DNA of 64,000 bases from Bacillota bacterium (GTDB taxonomy: Bacteria; Bacillota; Negativicutes; CTSoil-072), in the NCBI GenBank assembly GCA_017889545.1, contig JAGFZV010000003.1, positions 62,001 to 126,000 of the forward strand, read 5' to 3'. How positions within the stretch are numbered: position 1 is the stretch's first letter; the number at the start of each line of letters is the position of its first letter. Below the pieces are notes generated by a model. It did not search any database, was not told the origin of the DNA, and saw nothing but the letters and a program-made list of their open reading frames with translations. This document shows, piece by piece, positions 26,599 through 35,531 of the stretch. A program made the translations under genes and the position numbers.

Positions 26599-27450
26599 TT
26601 AATTGGGGGCAGACGAAGAAGCAGGTTTAGGCGCAACGATACCAACACCGGCAGTATCCATAAATACTGTTACTTTTACTGATTGCGAATTCCAAGCTGT
26701 ACCATTGTATTTGAGCACCGTTTCTACATCAGCGATGCCGTCAGCTCGATAAGCGCCGGAAATGCGCTGAATGCCCTTTAGTTCGAAAATCCCGTCCCTG
26801 TCATAATCAATGGGTTCTAATTTGCTAAAAGGGGCGATCATTATTGAAGTTTCCTTTTTCACAATGCCATCCTCGCCGTAGATGCCCAGACGAAGATAGT
26901 CCTTCAATCGTTCGCGAACATCAATCGCTATTGTTTTCCCATTAACGGTATTTGTGATTTCTGCTTTCAATCCATCAATGAATTTTCCGGTAATACTCTT
27001 ACTTTGGTTATTTTGCTCGCCAAATATCTCCTTCGGATCATTGGCATTCAATGAGATGATATTATGATATGACCAACCGCCACTGCCGCCTGATTCCACT
27101 TCCACATAAACGTCAGCTACTTTATCCCCCGAAAAATCGCCTGCAAAAAGATGCATTCGATATCCACCCAATTTGTTCAGTGGATACCTGGTAAGGGAAT
27201 GGTCGGCCCCGTTTTCAACCGTGATACTCAAATCATCGGTATATAACGAGCCAATTTGTCTTTGATGTCCGGTGAGGTATATCGTATCAATATATCCGTC
27301 ACCAGTCACATCCGCTTCGGCATTGTCCAGAATACGATAATCGGCCGGCAGGCTTAGTGGTTGCGGCACATCATTCGCATTTGCCAACATGATTGGCGTA
27401 ATAAATAAGCCCAGCATGATCGTTATCATGATAAATCCAGCTTTTTTCAC
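26599..27450 (-). CDS. Exported FG-GAP-like hypothetical protein
   Basis: 283 residues from the GTG at 27450, which has GGAGGT about 10 nt upstream; the longer frame lacks a ribosome site. The signal peptide (KKAGFIMITIMLGLFITP..ANA) is followed by calcium-type loops DVTGDGYID, DFSGDKVAD and DYDRDGIFE, which suggest a beta-propeller or integrin-like repeat. Function unknown. It stands 84 bp after the dehydrogenase gene. Confidence 0.75.
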   Translation of the reverse strand: MKKAGFIMITIMLGLFITPIMLANANDVPQPLSLPADYRILDNAEADVTGDGYIDTIYLTGHQRQIGSLYTDDLSITVENGADHSLTRYPLNKLGGYRMHLFAGDFSGDKVADVYVEVESGGSGGWSYHNIISLNANDPKEIFGEQNNQSKSITGKFIDGLKAEITNTVNGKTIAIDVRERLKDYLRLGIYGEDGIVKKETSIMIAPFSKLEPIDYDRDGIFELKGIQRISGAYRADGIADVETVLKYNGTAWNSQSVKVTVFMDTAGVGIVAPKPASSSAPN

Positions 27451-27534
27451 TTTGCAGGTAACCTCCAACATTATTTTCATTGCGGTAGTACGATAGTTTT
27501 CCCTTATATATCCACTCTTTTTGCCGCAATACAA

Positions 27535-28416
27535 TTACCGGTCGTATAATTTGAACAAAGCCTGTGTGCCGCTATTCTCCTCGCCCATGGCAGAAAGTTG
27601 TTCATACAGTTTTATTGCCAAATCCAGCGCCGGAGTATTCATCCCCATTTGCTGCGCTGACTCTGTGGCAATCTTCATATCCTTTATAAAATGTTTGACA
27701 TAAAAACCGGGAGCAAAATTACCGGCCAACATCCGCGGCGCAAGATTGCTCAAGGACCAACTGCCAGCAGCACCATTTTCAATACTCTTAAGAACTTGGT
27801 CCGGGTCAAGCCCAGCTTTCTTGGCATAACCCATGGCTTCACATATACCCATCATAGTAGCCGCGATAGCAATCTGGTTGCACATTTTTGTGTGTTGACC
27901 GGCGCCGGCTGGTCCTTGCAAGACAATATTAATTGCCATAAATTTTAAAATAGGAAGAATGTTTGCAAAGGCATCTCTATCACCACCAACCATAACAGAT
28001 AACCGCGCCTCTCTGGCTCCAACGTCGCCGCCTGATACAGGAGCATCTAAGGCATGCAATCCTTTTTCTTTGGCGGCTTGATAAATTTTGACCGCCAAAT
28101 CAGGAGATGAAGTCGTCATGTCAATCAAATACGTTCCGGGTTTGGCATTTTGTATCAGCCCATCGTCGCCGCAATAAATTTCTTCAACGTCTTTGGGATA
28201 GCCCACCATAGTAATAATTACATTGCATTGGGCAGCCAAACCAGAAACTTTTTCCGACCACTGTGCACCTTGGTTTAACAATTCTTGCGCCTTAGCTTTT
28301 GTCCTGTTGTAAACCATCACGCGATAACCGGCCTTAAGCAAATGATGGGCCATACTTTTTCCCATCACGCCAGTGCCAACAAACCCGATAACCGTATTTT
28401 TCTGAGTTGTTTCCAA
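27535..28416 (-). CDS. NAD(P)-dependent beta-hydroxyacid dehydrogenase
   Basis: 293 residues of the 3-hydroxyisobutyrate/tartronate-semialdehyde reductase family. N-terminal GFVGTGVMGKSMA binds NAD(P); DAPVSGGDVGAREA carries the substrate-binding signature, and the catalytic Lys is in the KMCNQIAIAA helix. The start is TTG with GGGAGTG 8 nt upstream. It follows the etf operon but separated by a hairpin and a palindrome. Substrate cannot be fixed from sequence. Confidence 0.88.
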   Translation of the reverse strand: METTQKNTVIGFVGTGVMGKSMAHHLLKAGYRVMVYNRTKAKAQELLNQGAQWSEKVSGLAAQCNVIITMVGYPKDVEEIYCGDDGLIQNAKPGTYLIDMTTSSPDLAVKIYQAAKEKGLHALDAPVSGGDVGAREARLSVMVGGDRDAFANILPILKFMAINIVLQGPAGAGQHTKMCNQIAIAATMMGICEAMGYAKKAGLDPDQVLKSIENGAAGSWSLSNLAPRMLAGNFAPGFYVKHFIKDMKIATESAQQMGMNTPALDLAIKLYEQLSAMGEENSGTQALFKLYDR

Positions 28417-28483
28417 TTAAATCACTCCCATCTTTTGTTAATTTCAAAGGCTATTTCTATAAAAGCCTGTCAATAACAAATAG

Positions 28484-28507
28484 GCCGGCAGGCATACGCC
28501 TACCGGC
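28484..28507 (-). terminator. Possible terminator after etfA
   Basis: GCCGG(T)AGGC/GCCT(G)CCGGC with a 4-nt loop, near-perfect 10-bp stem, but followed by only CCTATTTG on the minus strand. Confidence 0.55.
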
Positions 28508-28561
28508 TGCATCGCCGCTTCGTTCAAAATATGTTTTGCAGTGTGTATGATAACTATCTCA

Positions 28562-28591
28562 TGCTTAGATAAGTGATCCCTTATCTAAGCA
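28562..28591. repeat. Perfect 12-bp inverted repeat after etfA
   Basis: TGCTTAGATAAG (28562-28573) repeated as CTTATCTAAGCA (28580-28591) with a 6-nt spacer, 12 bp past the etfA stop. No T-tract. It is either a terminator stem or an operator for the dehydrogenase gene. Confidence 0.5.
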
Positions 28592-28602
28592 GATGCGGTT
28601 TA

Positions 28603-29640
28603 CTATGCTTTCCGAATTGCACGGATTTTTTCAATGAGACTTTCAAGTATCTGTTTTGCGTCTCCAACAACCCTTATGTCAGACACTTCAAAGATTGAAG
28701 CCTTCTCATCCTTGTTGATGCTGATGATCAGATCCGAATCCTTCATTCCGCAGATATGGTGCGATGAACCTGACACGCCGGCGCCAATGTAAACCTTGGG
28801 CCGCACAACCTTGCCGCTGGTTCCGATCATCTGGCTTTCTCCTTCGACCCATCCCTCATCGACTGCCGGACGGGTGCACCCGACCGCACCGCCGAGCAGA
28901 TTGGCCAACTCATTGAGCAACTGCCAGTTTTCCTTCGACCCCATCCCCCATCCGCCACAAACTACGACAGACGCTTCTTCAACCGGAATGCCCCGGGTTG
29001 TTGCGCAGGCGGAATTTCCCAGCGCCACTAACCTGGGGTTCTGCAACTTTTCCGCTACGATCGCGGATGGATCAAAGTGACTGATTTGCGGTTTATTTCC
29101 GGAAATTGGCGGAGCTTGCCTGAAAATGCCAGGCTTCACGGTAGCCATTTGCGGCCGGTGCGCCGGGCAGAGGATATCTCCCAGCACTTTGCCGCCGAAT
29201 GCCGGCACAACCGCCAACATTTCCGCTGCTTTAGAGATGCGGATATCGACACAATGAGCTGCTACACCGGTATTCAACCGGATACCGAGCATGGAGGCCA
29301 AGTCTTGGTACTGGGCAGTCGCCGGCAGGAGCACCACTGAGGGCTTGCGACTCGTGATAATATTCTGTAGGATTGTTGCATAAAGATCGTTGTGGAACAA
29401 GCTAGTCTGCTTGTGATCCACTAAGATTACTTCATCAGCGCCGGAGGTTTCAACCTCCGCCAAAGCGGCGGACACTCCATCGCCGATCAGCACAACTGCG
29501 ATATCGCCGACAGTAGGGCAGGTCGCTTTGAGTTCACGCGCTTTACCGATGAGTTCGAGTGTTACCGGCTGTACCCGGCTGTTGCGGATTTCCCCGACTA
29601 CCAGTATACCTTTCCATTCAGCAGGATGCGTCGTTTTCAT
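28603..29640 (-). CDS. etfA: Electron transfer flavoprotein subunit alpha
   Basis: 345 residues from the ATG at 29640. The C-terminal FAD domain has GTSGKVVRPKVYIGAGVSG and SIFEVSDIRVVGDA as in EtfA. The ATG overlaps the etfB stop as ATGA, so translation is coupled. No N-terminal ferredoxin domain is present, unlike CarE-type EtfA. Forms the heterodimer with EtfB and passes electrons from or to the acyl-CoA dehydrogenase. Confidence 0.93.
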   Translation of the reverse strand: MKTTHPAEWKGILVVGEIRNSRVQPVTLELIGKARELKATCPTVGDIAVVLIGDGVSAALAEVETSGADEVILVDHKQTSLFHNDLYATILQNIITSRKPSVVLLPATAQYQDLASMLGIRLNTGVAAHCVDIRISKAAEMLAVVPAFGGKVLGDILCPAHRPQMATVKPGIFRQAPPISGNKPQISHFDPSAIVAEKLQNPRLVALGNSACATTRGIPVEEASVVVCGGWGMGSKENWQLLNELANLLGGAVGCTRPAVDEGWVEGESQMIGTSGKVVRPKVYIGAGVSGSSHHICGMKDSDLIISINKDEKASIFEVSDIRVVGDAKQILESLIEKIRAIRKA

Positions 29641-30476
29641 AGGCGTTCTTCTCCTGGTACACATGCGCTGCCGGTTTCAATGGCAAGTCCGGCAGCGCGC
29701 AGTTTTTCTATCAACTGAGCGACAATTTCATCGGTGTCACCGAGCAGCGTAATGCCTTTGCGCCCCATTTCCAACTCGTAGATAGCTCCGGGTTGTGTCG
29801 GTGAACCCGCCATTCCGAGATCGGCATCGTCGACTTCGAGGTCAGGTCTGCACCACACGGCAAGCGGTTTCTTTCTGGCCTTCATCACGCCCATCAGACT
29901 GGTCAGGCGGGGTTTGTTGCTTTCGCGCGATACCGCCAACAGACAAGGCATCTGGATTTGATAATCGGACCATTCCGTTTCGGTCTTAGTTCGAACACGC
30001 AGTGCCGGTTCATTGGTTTTTTCGATGGTTACCGCATTCCAAAGATGCGGCCATCCCATCCATTCAGCCAATTGGGCGGGAACCTGGGTCGTCGCGCCAT
30101 CAGCACTTTCCGTACCGGTGATGATAACGTCAAAATTCCCGGCTTTGCGCAGACCCGCCGCCAACGTGCAGGAAGTCGCCCAGGTATCAGCGCCGGCAAA
30201 GGCCCGGTCGGTCAAGAGAATCGCCTTGTCAGCCCCCATAGCGAGAGCCTCCCGCAGCGTTTCTTCCGCATTGGGAGGAGCCATGGTGACCACGGTGACC
30301 GATCCATCCGTTCCCCTCAGCTGCAAAGCCGCTTCCAACGCATGTTTGTCACAGGGATTCATCACCGTCGGGATTCCTTCCCTGACAACTGTTTTTCTTA
30401 CGGGATCGATTGTGATCTTATCATATTGAGCCGGATCAGGAACCGGTTTAATGCATACGGCGATTGTAAGCCCCAT
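29637..30476 (-). CDS. etfB: Electron transfer flavoprotein subunit beta
   Basis: About 279 residues with IAVCIKPVPD at the start and the AMP/FAD-binding core VTMAPPNAEETLREALAMGADKA, plus the anchor segment SLMGVMKARKKPL (recognition loop that docks to the dehydrogenase). It lies a few bases after the acyl-CoA dehydrogenase stop; GAAGTG is upstream. Whether the pair is electron-bifurcating cannot be decided by eye. Confidence 0.93.
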   Translation of the reverse strand: MGLTIAVCIKPVPDPAQYDKITIDPVRKTVVREGIPTVMNPCDKHALEAALQLRGTDGSVTVVTMAPPNAEETLREALAMGADKAILLTDRAFAGADTWATSCTLAAGLRKAGNFDVIITGTESADGATTQVPAQLAEWMGWPHLWNAVTIEKTNEPALRVRTKTETEWSDYQIQMPCLLAVSRESNKPRLTSLMGVMKARKKPLAVWCRPDLEVDDADLGMAGSPTQPGAIYELEMGRKGITLLGDTDEIVAQLIEKLRAAGLAIETGSACVPGEERL

Positions 30477-30482
30477 CACTGA

Positions 30483-31634
30483 TCACTTCCCACTGATGGT
30501 AGCGCCAGCGGTGATCAAGAGCTGTACCTGGGAGGTACCGCCAGAAGGAATCGATGCCAACGCATCCCGCAAGAACCGTCCGACCGGATATTCATTGATG
30601 ACGCCATAACCACCCATGGAATCTATCGTCCGTCTGGCTGCACGTACAGCGGCTTCGCTGGCGTAATATTTTGCAATCGCAAATTCTGTCGAACAAGGCA
30701 GGCCGGCATCTTTCAGTCCAGCGGCACGATAGGTCAACAGCTTGGCAGCTTCGAGCTCAACGCGTGTTTCCGCGATCATGAACTGTATCGCCTGGATTTT
30801 ATTTAAAGGTTTGCCATAGAGAATCCGTTCGCTGGAAAATTTTACACTTTCTTCAACACAGCCGCGCAGGATACCGACGCAAATTGCCGACATGCCGGCC
30901 CGTCCGACTTCCTGAATCGTTGTCATCGCAATCTTCGCTCCGGCGCCCTCTTTCGACAACATCTGTTCTGGCGCTAATTTGACATTGTTACATATCACAT
31001 CACCGGTGACGGAGCCGCGCAGGCCCATTTTGTTTTCCTTACGACCGGGAGCATGTCCTTCTGTATCGCCATCAATAATGAAAGCGGTCATGATCGGACG
31101 GCCTTTTTCATCTTGGCCGGTAACGACGGTCCATACATCGACTTGGGCAATATGGGAGTTGGTAATGAAGCATTTGCGGCCATTCAGGACCCAAGAACCG
31201 TCTTTGAATTCTCCGGTCGATTTCTGTCCCATAAAGTCAGAACCTCCACCCGGTTCAGTGACAGACAATCCCGCAACCTTTTTCCCGGCGGCAAGATCAG
31301 GCAGGTATTTTTGTTTCTGCGCCTCGTTGCCATAATACAAGATAGCCGCTACTCCCAAATGGTGGGTCATCAGTGCAATCCCCAAGCCGGCCGAATGCCG
31401 GGAGATTTCTTCGAGCACAATGGCGCGTTCAGTATGGCCGAGGCCTGCTCCGCCGTATTCTTCGGGGATAAACACACCACAAAGGCCCAGTTCACCCATC
31501 AAGGGAAAGAGTTCTACCGGGCAGTGATCGTTTTCATCCCATTCTTTGGCATGAGGAGCGACTTCAGAGTCTACGAACTCACGGACTGCTTTTCGCAGCA
31601 TTTCCTGTTCTTCGGTAAATTGAAAAAATTGCAT
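30483..31634 (-). CDS. Acyl-CoA dehydrogenase
   Basis: 383 residues from ATG at 31634, preceded by GGAGGAA. FAD contacts are GLSVTEPGGGSD and CFITNSH; the catalytic glutamate lies in GGYGVINEYPVGRFLRDA, matching short-chain acyl-CoA dehydrogenases. First gene of the acd-etfB-etfA operon. It would oxidise or, with bifurcating Etf, reduce an enoyl-CoA. Butyryl-CoA, caffeyl-CoA or acrylyl-type substrates are equally possible. Confidence 0.92.
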   Translation of the reverse strand: MQFFQFTEEQEMLRKAVREFVDSEVAPHAKEWDENDHCPVELFPLMGELGLCGVFIPEEYGGAGLGHTERAIVLEEISRHSAGLGIALMTHHLGVAAILYYGNEAQKQKYLPDLAAGKKVAGLSVTEPGGGSDFMGQKSTGEFKDGSWVLNGRKCFITNSHIAQVDVWTVVTGQDEKGRPIMTAFIIDGDTEGHAPGRKENKMGLRGSVTGDVICNNVKLAPEQMLSKEGAGAKIAMTTIQEVGRAGMSAICVGILRGCVEESVKFSSERILYGKPLNKIQAIQFMIAETRVELEAAKLLTYRAAGLKDAGLPCSTEFAIAKYYASEAAVRAARRTIDSMGGYGVINEYPVGRFLRDALASIPSGGTSQVQLLITAGATISGK

Positions 31635-31900
31635 TTTTATTTCCTCCATTATATTTATTTTTCTTCCACTCGTGAGCAAAGCGCTTTCTCTGCTTCATTC
31701 CCGAGTTAGGGACACCCGGCACGGCTCATTTTAATGCACCAAGACAAGAAACATCAGACAATAGTTGATATTCGCTCATGATTGGGAAATTACCTCTTAG
31801 TATGAATCAAACTTTTTTACACTATTGGAAAAACCGTTCTCACACGTTAAAATGCAACCAGGACGAATGCGACCGTTTCAAGATCATGGATATATTTAGG
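31635..31900. other. Gap upstream of acyl-CoA dehydrogenase
   Basis: About 270 bp without a credible gene. It must contain the promoter of the acd-etf operon (minus strand). A 10-bp palindrome AAAGCGCTTT at 31678-31687 might be an operator. No RNA gene or further repeat is evident. Confidence 0.4.
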
Positions 31901-31933
31901 AAAAAACAAAGGGCCTGCATCTCTGCAACCCCC
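31901..31933 (-). terminator. Terminator after tRNA-like remnant
   Basis: On the minus strand, GG(G)TTGCA/TGCA(G)GCC with a GAGA loop is followed by TTTGTTTTTT. It has the same place relative to the tRNA fragment as the terminator at 42257-42293. Confidence 0.7.
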
Positions 31934-31941
31934 GCGTTTCC

Positions 31942-31993
31942 TTGTGAAAATAAGTGGGCTCAAACCGCTGACCTCCGAATTACAATCATTCAT
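31942..31993 (-). pseudogene. Decayed 3'-half tRNA-Ala-like fragment
   Basis: The minus strand reads a T-arm-like GGAGGTCAGCGGTTTGAGCC and an acceptor-like CACTTATTTTCA, closely parallel to the tRNA-Ala(GGC) fragment at 42304-42352 (shared GAGGTCAGCGGTT and CTTAT). The anticodon loop lacks U33 and the 5' half is absent; a hairpin lies there instead. I read it as a non-functional tRNA remnant, possibly an attachment site. Confidence 0.5.
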
Positions 31994-32027
31994 TTCCCCG
32001 TGCATTAGTACTCTAATGCACGGGGAA
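31994..32027 (-). terminator. Perfect 15-bp hairpin at the DUF4332 stop
   Basis: TTCCCCGTGCATTAG pairs exactly with CTAATGCACGGGGAA with a 4-nt loop, overlapping the last codons and stop. T-tract is poor, so it may instead be an mRNA 3' stabiliser. Confidence 0.65.
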
Positions 32028-32409
32028 GAGCGGCAGCTTGTTTAACCCAATCCTCCACCTGCTTTTGTGCAGGCATTTGCCTGACCATTTTTTTTGCTTC
32101 GTTTATTTCCACCATTTTTGCCAAGAGGTTATCCGGTTTGCGTTTGGCCAATTCAGCGACAGTATCCACACCTGCAGCTTCTAGAAGCTCGGCATATTCG
32201 CCGCCAATTCCTTTGATCCTGGCTAAATCAGCATGATTGGCCCATTTTAAAATCAATTTTTCAGTAATCCCAGTTTTTTCAGCTAGTTCCTTTCTCCCCT
32301 TCTTTGAGGAGCAGGTTTCCAGCAGTCCTTCCACGGAGGAAACGCCTGCCTCTTTCAGCTTTGTTTCGTAACTTTCCCCAATTCCCTCAATCATGCTAAG
32401 TTTGGACAT
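32005..32409 (-). CDS. DUF4332 helix-hairpin-helix protein
   Basis: 134 residues containing two helix-hairpin-helix units (IEGIGESYETKLKEAGV and IKGIGGEYAELLEAAGV), the DUF4332 arrangement. HhH pairs bind DNA non-specifically or mediate protein contacts. No signal peptide. The gene lies close to LigD-Ku, so a DNA-repair role is possible but unproven. Confidence 0.85.
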   Translation of the reverse strand: MSKLSMIEGIGESYETKLKEAGVSSVEGLLETCSSKKGRKELAEKTGITEKLILKWANHADLARIKGIGGEYAELLEAAGVDTVAELAKRKPDNLLAKMVEINEAKKMVRQMPAQKQVEDWVKQAAALPRALEY

Positions 32410-32453
32410 AGTTAAACCCTCCTCAGTTTATATTGTATTGATCCATTTTTGAA

Positions 32454-32702
32454 TTACTTTTTGAACCGGTCGATAATGAACAACAGCAGGCAAGCACCTG
32501 CAATTGCGACCAAGATACTATGGAGATTAAAACCAGTAACTCCGCCAATACCAAAAAAGTTGAGCACAAAACCGCCCAGAATGGCACCTACTATCCCTAC
32601 GACAATATTAGCAATTGCTCCCATCGCAGCGTTTTTGCCTGTGATTATACTGGCTATCCACCCTGCAAGCGCGCCAACAATGATCCATGAAATAATTCCC
32701 AT
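32454..32702 (-). CDS. GlsB/YeaQ/YmgE family membrane protein
   Basis: 82 residues, three hydrophobic segments with the family signature (IISWIIVGALAGWIAS, then GIVGAILGGFVLNFFGIGG). Typical stress-associated small membrane protein; precise function unknown. Separate unit 44 bp upstream of DUF4332, same strand. Confidence 0.9.
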   Translation of the reverse strand: MGIISWIIVGALAGWIASIITGKNAAMGAIANIVVGIVGAILGGFVLNFFGIGGVTGFNLHSILVAIAGACLLLFIIDRFKK

Positions 32703-32901
32703 ATTGCTTCCCCCTTTTATATTTCGAATGGAAATGAATAATAATTATATCAACTGAATATGTGCGTGTGATATAATTATACCAGAATATTCAGTCAATT
32801 GCGATTGCTGATTGGCGAATGTGAAGATGATTTCCAACGACCTATGGCTTTTCAAGCGGGATCTCGATATTACTGAAAACAAGTTAGAAGGGGGAAGCAG
32901 C

Positions 32902-33759
32902 ATGGATTGGCGCGGACGACAAGGAAGCTCCAATGTAGAGGATCGACGCGGGCAAGTTGTTAAAGGCGCAGCGGGATTAGGCGGTTTTGGGATCATACTT
33001 TATATCGTGCTAACTCTCCTGGGTGTCGATCCTGGCTCAATTATTGGGGGAGGCGGAGCTCCTCAAACGAATATTAATCCGCCGAAACAAAACCAGCAGT
33101 ACCAAGAAAATGCCACTGAAAAAGAATTGCGGCAATTTGTTTCGGTTGTTTTTAAGGATACCGAAGATGTCTGGACCGAAGTTTTTGCAAGGGAAGGCGA
33201 AAAATATCAAAAACCTACCCTCGTATTATATACAGAAGCTACACAGTCAGCCTGCGGTGTGGGCCAATCGGGAATGGGTCCGTTCTATTGTCCGCAAGAT
33301 AAAAAGGTTTATCTGGATTTAAGCTTCTATCAGGATATGAGAACCAAATTTAAAGCTCCCGGTGATTTTGCTTTGGCTTATGTTATTGCACATGAAGTAG
33401 GCCATCATGTACAAAATCAACTGGGAATCATGGATAAGGTTCAGCGTTTAAGAGGTCAGCTGAACGAAAAAGAATATAATCAGCTTTCGGTACGATTAGA
33501 GCTTCAGGCAGACTATTTTGCCGGAGTGTGGGCTAAATATATGCAAGGTAAAGGATATTTGGAAATTGGAGATGTGGAAGAGGCAATGAATGCAGCAGAA
33601 GCGGTCGGTGATGATCGCATTCAGAAAAAGATGCGGGGAACCGTGATACCTGACAGCTTTACGCATGGAACGTCAGCCCAGCGTGTCAAATGGTTTAAGA
33701 AGGGATTTGCTAACGGAACTATTCGTGGCGGAGATACCTTCAATACAAATGATTTGTAA
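32902..33759 (+). CDS. Neutral zinc metallopeptidase (YpfJ-type)
   Basis: 285 residues. A single membrane helix (GFGIILYIVLTLLG, about 23-40) is followed by a Gln/Asn-rich linker and a peptidase domain with HEVGHH in IAHEVGHHVQNQ. A downstream ELQADYFAGVWA supplies the third zinc ligand, as in the putative Zn-peptidase family PF04228. ATG at 32902 has AAGGGGG upstream. Probably anchored in the inner membrane facing the periplasm. Target unknown. Confidence 0.9.
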   Translation: MDWRGRQGSSNVEDRRGQVVKGAAGLGGFGIILYIVLTLLGVDPGSIIGGGGAPQTNINPPKQNQQYQENATEKELRQFVSVVFKDTEDVWTEVFAREGEKYQKPTLVLYTEATQSACGVGQSGMGPFYCPQDKKVYLDLSFYQDMRTKFKAPGDFALAYVIAHEVGHHVQNQLGIMDKVQRLRGQLNEKEYNQLSVRLELQADYFAGVWAKYMQGKGYLEIGDVEEAMNAAEAVGDDRIQKKMRGTVIPDSFTHGTSAQRVKWFKKGFANGTIRGGDTFNTNDL

Positions 33760-33768
33760 GTGTTTGAA

Positions 33769-33800
33769 AATCATGTACAGCATATTGTACATGATTTTTT
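33769..33800 (+). terminator. Terminator of zinc metallopeptidase gene
   Basis: AATCATGTACA/TGTACATGATT with a short loop followed by TTTTTT, 10 bp past the stop. Confidence 0.93.
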
Positions 33801-33869
33801 GTTGTTGCGTTGAAGCGCAGCTATGATATCCTTCAATTATATTTACTTTTCTTTAACAAATGTATTTTC

Positions 33870-34364
33870 TTATATCTCGTTAGTATCTTCCAACAACTTC
33901 AGTGCATAGATCATTTTTTGTGATTGCATTTTAATATTCTTTAGCTTAGCAGCCATTATTTGCGTTGCTTCCAATGTTATTTCACGCGAAAACTCCCAGT
34001 AAGGACTCCATGCGTTTAATTCAACTACTAGTTCCTTTTCTGCGGTTTCTTTGATTTCCAATAAAGGATTTTGCAATCTTAAAACACTCTCGGTCTCTTT
34101 ATATTTTCTAAATTCCTCAATTCTATCGGGAATTGCCAGCAGATCTTGGCGGAATTTATTGGCTTCCTCCTCATAAAGCGTAACAACAGCAGGAACATAA
34201 TGTGCTGTCGGTCCACCGATAGAAAACGTTATGCCCCATGTATATGCGATCATAACAGGTTCAAATATGTTTATTTCAGACATTTGCTCGACTTTCTTTG
34301 TTTCCGCAAATACTTTTCCTCCAATAACCGGCAGATGCAAATTCCGTTCGATCCTCATCCCCAC
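33870..34364 (-). CDS. Hypothetical protein, 164 aa
   Basis: Unrecognised. Central hydrophobic segment (VMIAYTWGITFSIGGP) is followed by a charged helical C-terminal half (YEEEANKFRQDLLAIPDRIEEF). The GTG at 34364 has AAGGAGTGA 8 nt upstream. It is located 54 bp downstream of prs on the same strand, perhaps its co-transcribed neighbour. No function assigned. Confidence 0.65.
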   Translation of the reverse strand: MGMRIERNLHLPVIGGKVFAETKKVEQMSEINIFEPVMIAYTWGITFSIGGPTAHYVPAVVTLYEEEANKFRQDLLAIPDRIEEFRKYKETESVLRLQNPLLEIKETAEKELVVELNAWSPYWEFSREITLEATQIMAAKLKNIKMQSQKMIYALKLLEDTNEI

Positions 34365-34418
34365 TATCAGCTCACTCCTTTAGGGCTATTTTTAACGAAA
34401 ATATATAGGCCGCCACTA

Positions 34419-35363
34419 TCATTCAAACAGGCTGTTCACTGATCGTTCTTCATGAATGGCAAGAATTGTTTCGGCTATGATTTTCCCCACTGACAACACC
34501 TTCAGCTTCTCAAACATTTTTTCCGGAGCGATAGGAATGGTGTTCGTCACGATCACCTCATGGATGGGTGCCGCTTTCAGGCGTTGAACTGCCATCCCCG
34601 TCATTAACGGATGCGTGCAGCAGGCAAAAATTCTCTTTGCTCCGGCCATTGACAAAAACCGGGCTCCTTGCTCAATCGTACCGGCTGTATCGATCAGATC
34701 ATCAATCATGATTACGTTTTTTCCTGCTATATTCCCAACAGCATTGAATATCAACACCTGCTCGGGCGTCAGCCGTTGTCTTTCCAGCATGGCAAGAGAC
34801 CCGCCGATCCTTTCGGCCAATTCTCTGGCTCTTGTTACACCGCCCAAGTCCGGCGAAACGACAACCGCATCCGTTATGCCTGCAGTTTGTAAATACTTGG
34901 CTAGGATAGGGATCGCAGTCAAAAGATCCATCGAAATATCGAAAAACCCTTGTATCTGCGGCGTATGCAAATCCATGCAAACAACATGATCTACGCCGCT
35001 CGTGGTTAAGACATTTGCAATCATTTTGGCAGTAATCGCTCCGCGTGTTGTGGTTCGATCCTGTCTGGCATATCCGTAATACGGCATCACAACGTTAATT
35101 CTTCCGGCAGATGCTCTTTTCATCGCGTCCACCATGATGAGCAGTTCCATGGTCCTTTCATTTACGGGCGGGCTTGTGGGCTGAATAATAAAAACATCTT
35201 TTCCACGAACGCTTTCGTTAAGCTCAATCCGGGTTTCTCCGTCGGCAAATTGGGTAATCTGCGCCTTCCCCAACGATATTCCCAAATATTTTGCAATCTC
35301 TTCCGACAGCGCGGGATTTGCAGAGCCACTGAACAATCGCAGTAGTGCGTGCCTGTTCGGCAT
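34419..35363 (-). CDS. prs: Ribose-phosphate pyrophosphokinase (divergent PRPP synthetase)
   Basis: About 314 residues with family motifs: FADGETRIEL, RQDR, DLHTPQIQGFFDI (catalytic His), VSPDLGGVTRARELAERI and the PRPP loop IDDLIDTAGTI. The flexible loop is unusual: where most have KRRPRPN, this has ERQRLTPEQ, and the ATP loop RQDRTTTRGAITAK is shorter than RQDRxARSxEPITAK. I chose the ATG at 35363 (AGGGA 7 nt before); ATG at 35381 is possible. It may be a second, specialised copy, since this is not the usual glmU-prs context. Confidence 0.87.
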   Translation of the reverse strand: MPNRHALLRLFSGSANPALSEEIAKYLGISLGKAQITQFADGETRIELNESVRGKDVFIIQPTSPPVNERTMELLIMVDAMKRASAGRINVVMPYYGYARQDRTTTRGAITAKMIANVLTTSGVDHVVCMDLHTPQIQGFFDISMDLLTAIPILAKYLQTAGITDAVVVSPDLGGVTRARELAERIGGSLAMLERQRLTPEQVLIFNAVGNIAGKNVIMIDDLIDTAGTIEQGARFLSMAGAKRIFACCTHPLMTGMAVQRLKAAPIHEVIVTNTIPIAPEKMFEKLKVLSVGKIIAETILAIHEERSVNSLFE

Positions 35364-35448
35364 TCCTTCGTCCCTAACCATTTGTGGATCGCATCTCCCT
35401 TTCTCAACCAAATCAGCGTTGTTATACAATTATACATACGGTGCTTTA

Positions 35449-35502
35449 CAACAATTCCCTTTTAAATTTGCGATATTTTGCAAATTTAAAAGGGAATTGT
35501 TG
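35449..35502. repeat. Perfect 23-bp inverted repeat between ligD and prs
   Basis: CAACAATTCCCTTTTAAATT (35449 onward) continues to GC at 35471 and is repeated exactly in reverse at 35480-35502 with an 8-nt loop. It lies between the ligD stop and prs start. Most likely a strong terminator for ligD read on the minus strand, or a miniature element. Confidence 0.8.
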
Positions 35503-35531
35503 GTGATGCAGTAAATATTACTATTTTCATG

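Noticed and set aside
31778-32008. 76-codon plus-strand frame in the acd upstream gap
   Set aside because: Crosses a terminator and the tRNA-like fragment on the other strand, lacks a ribosome site.
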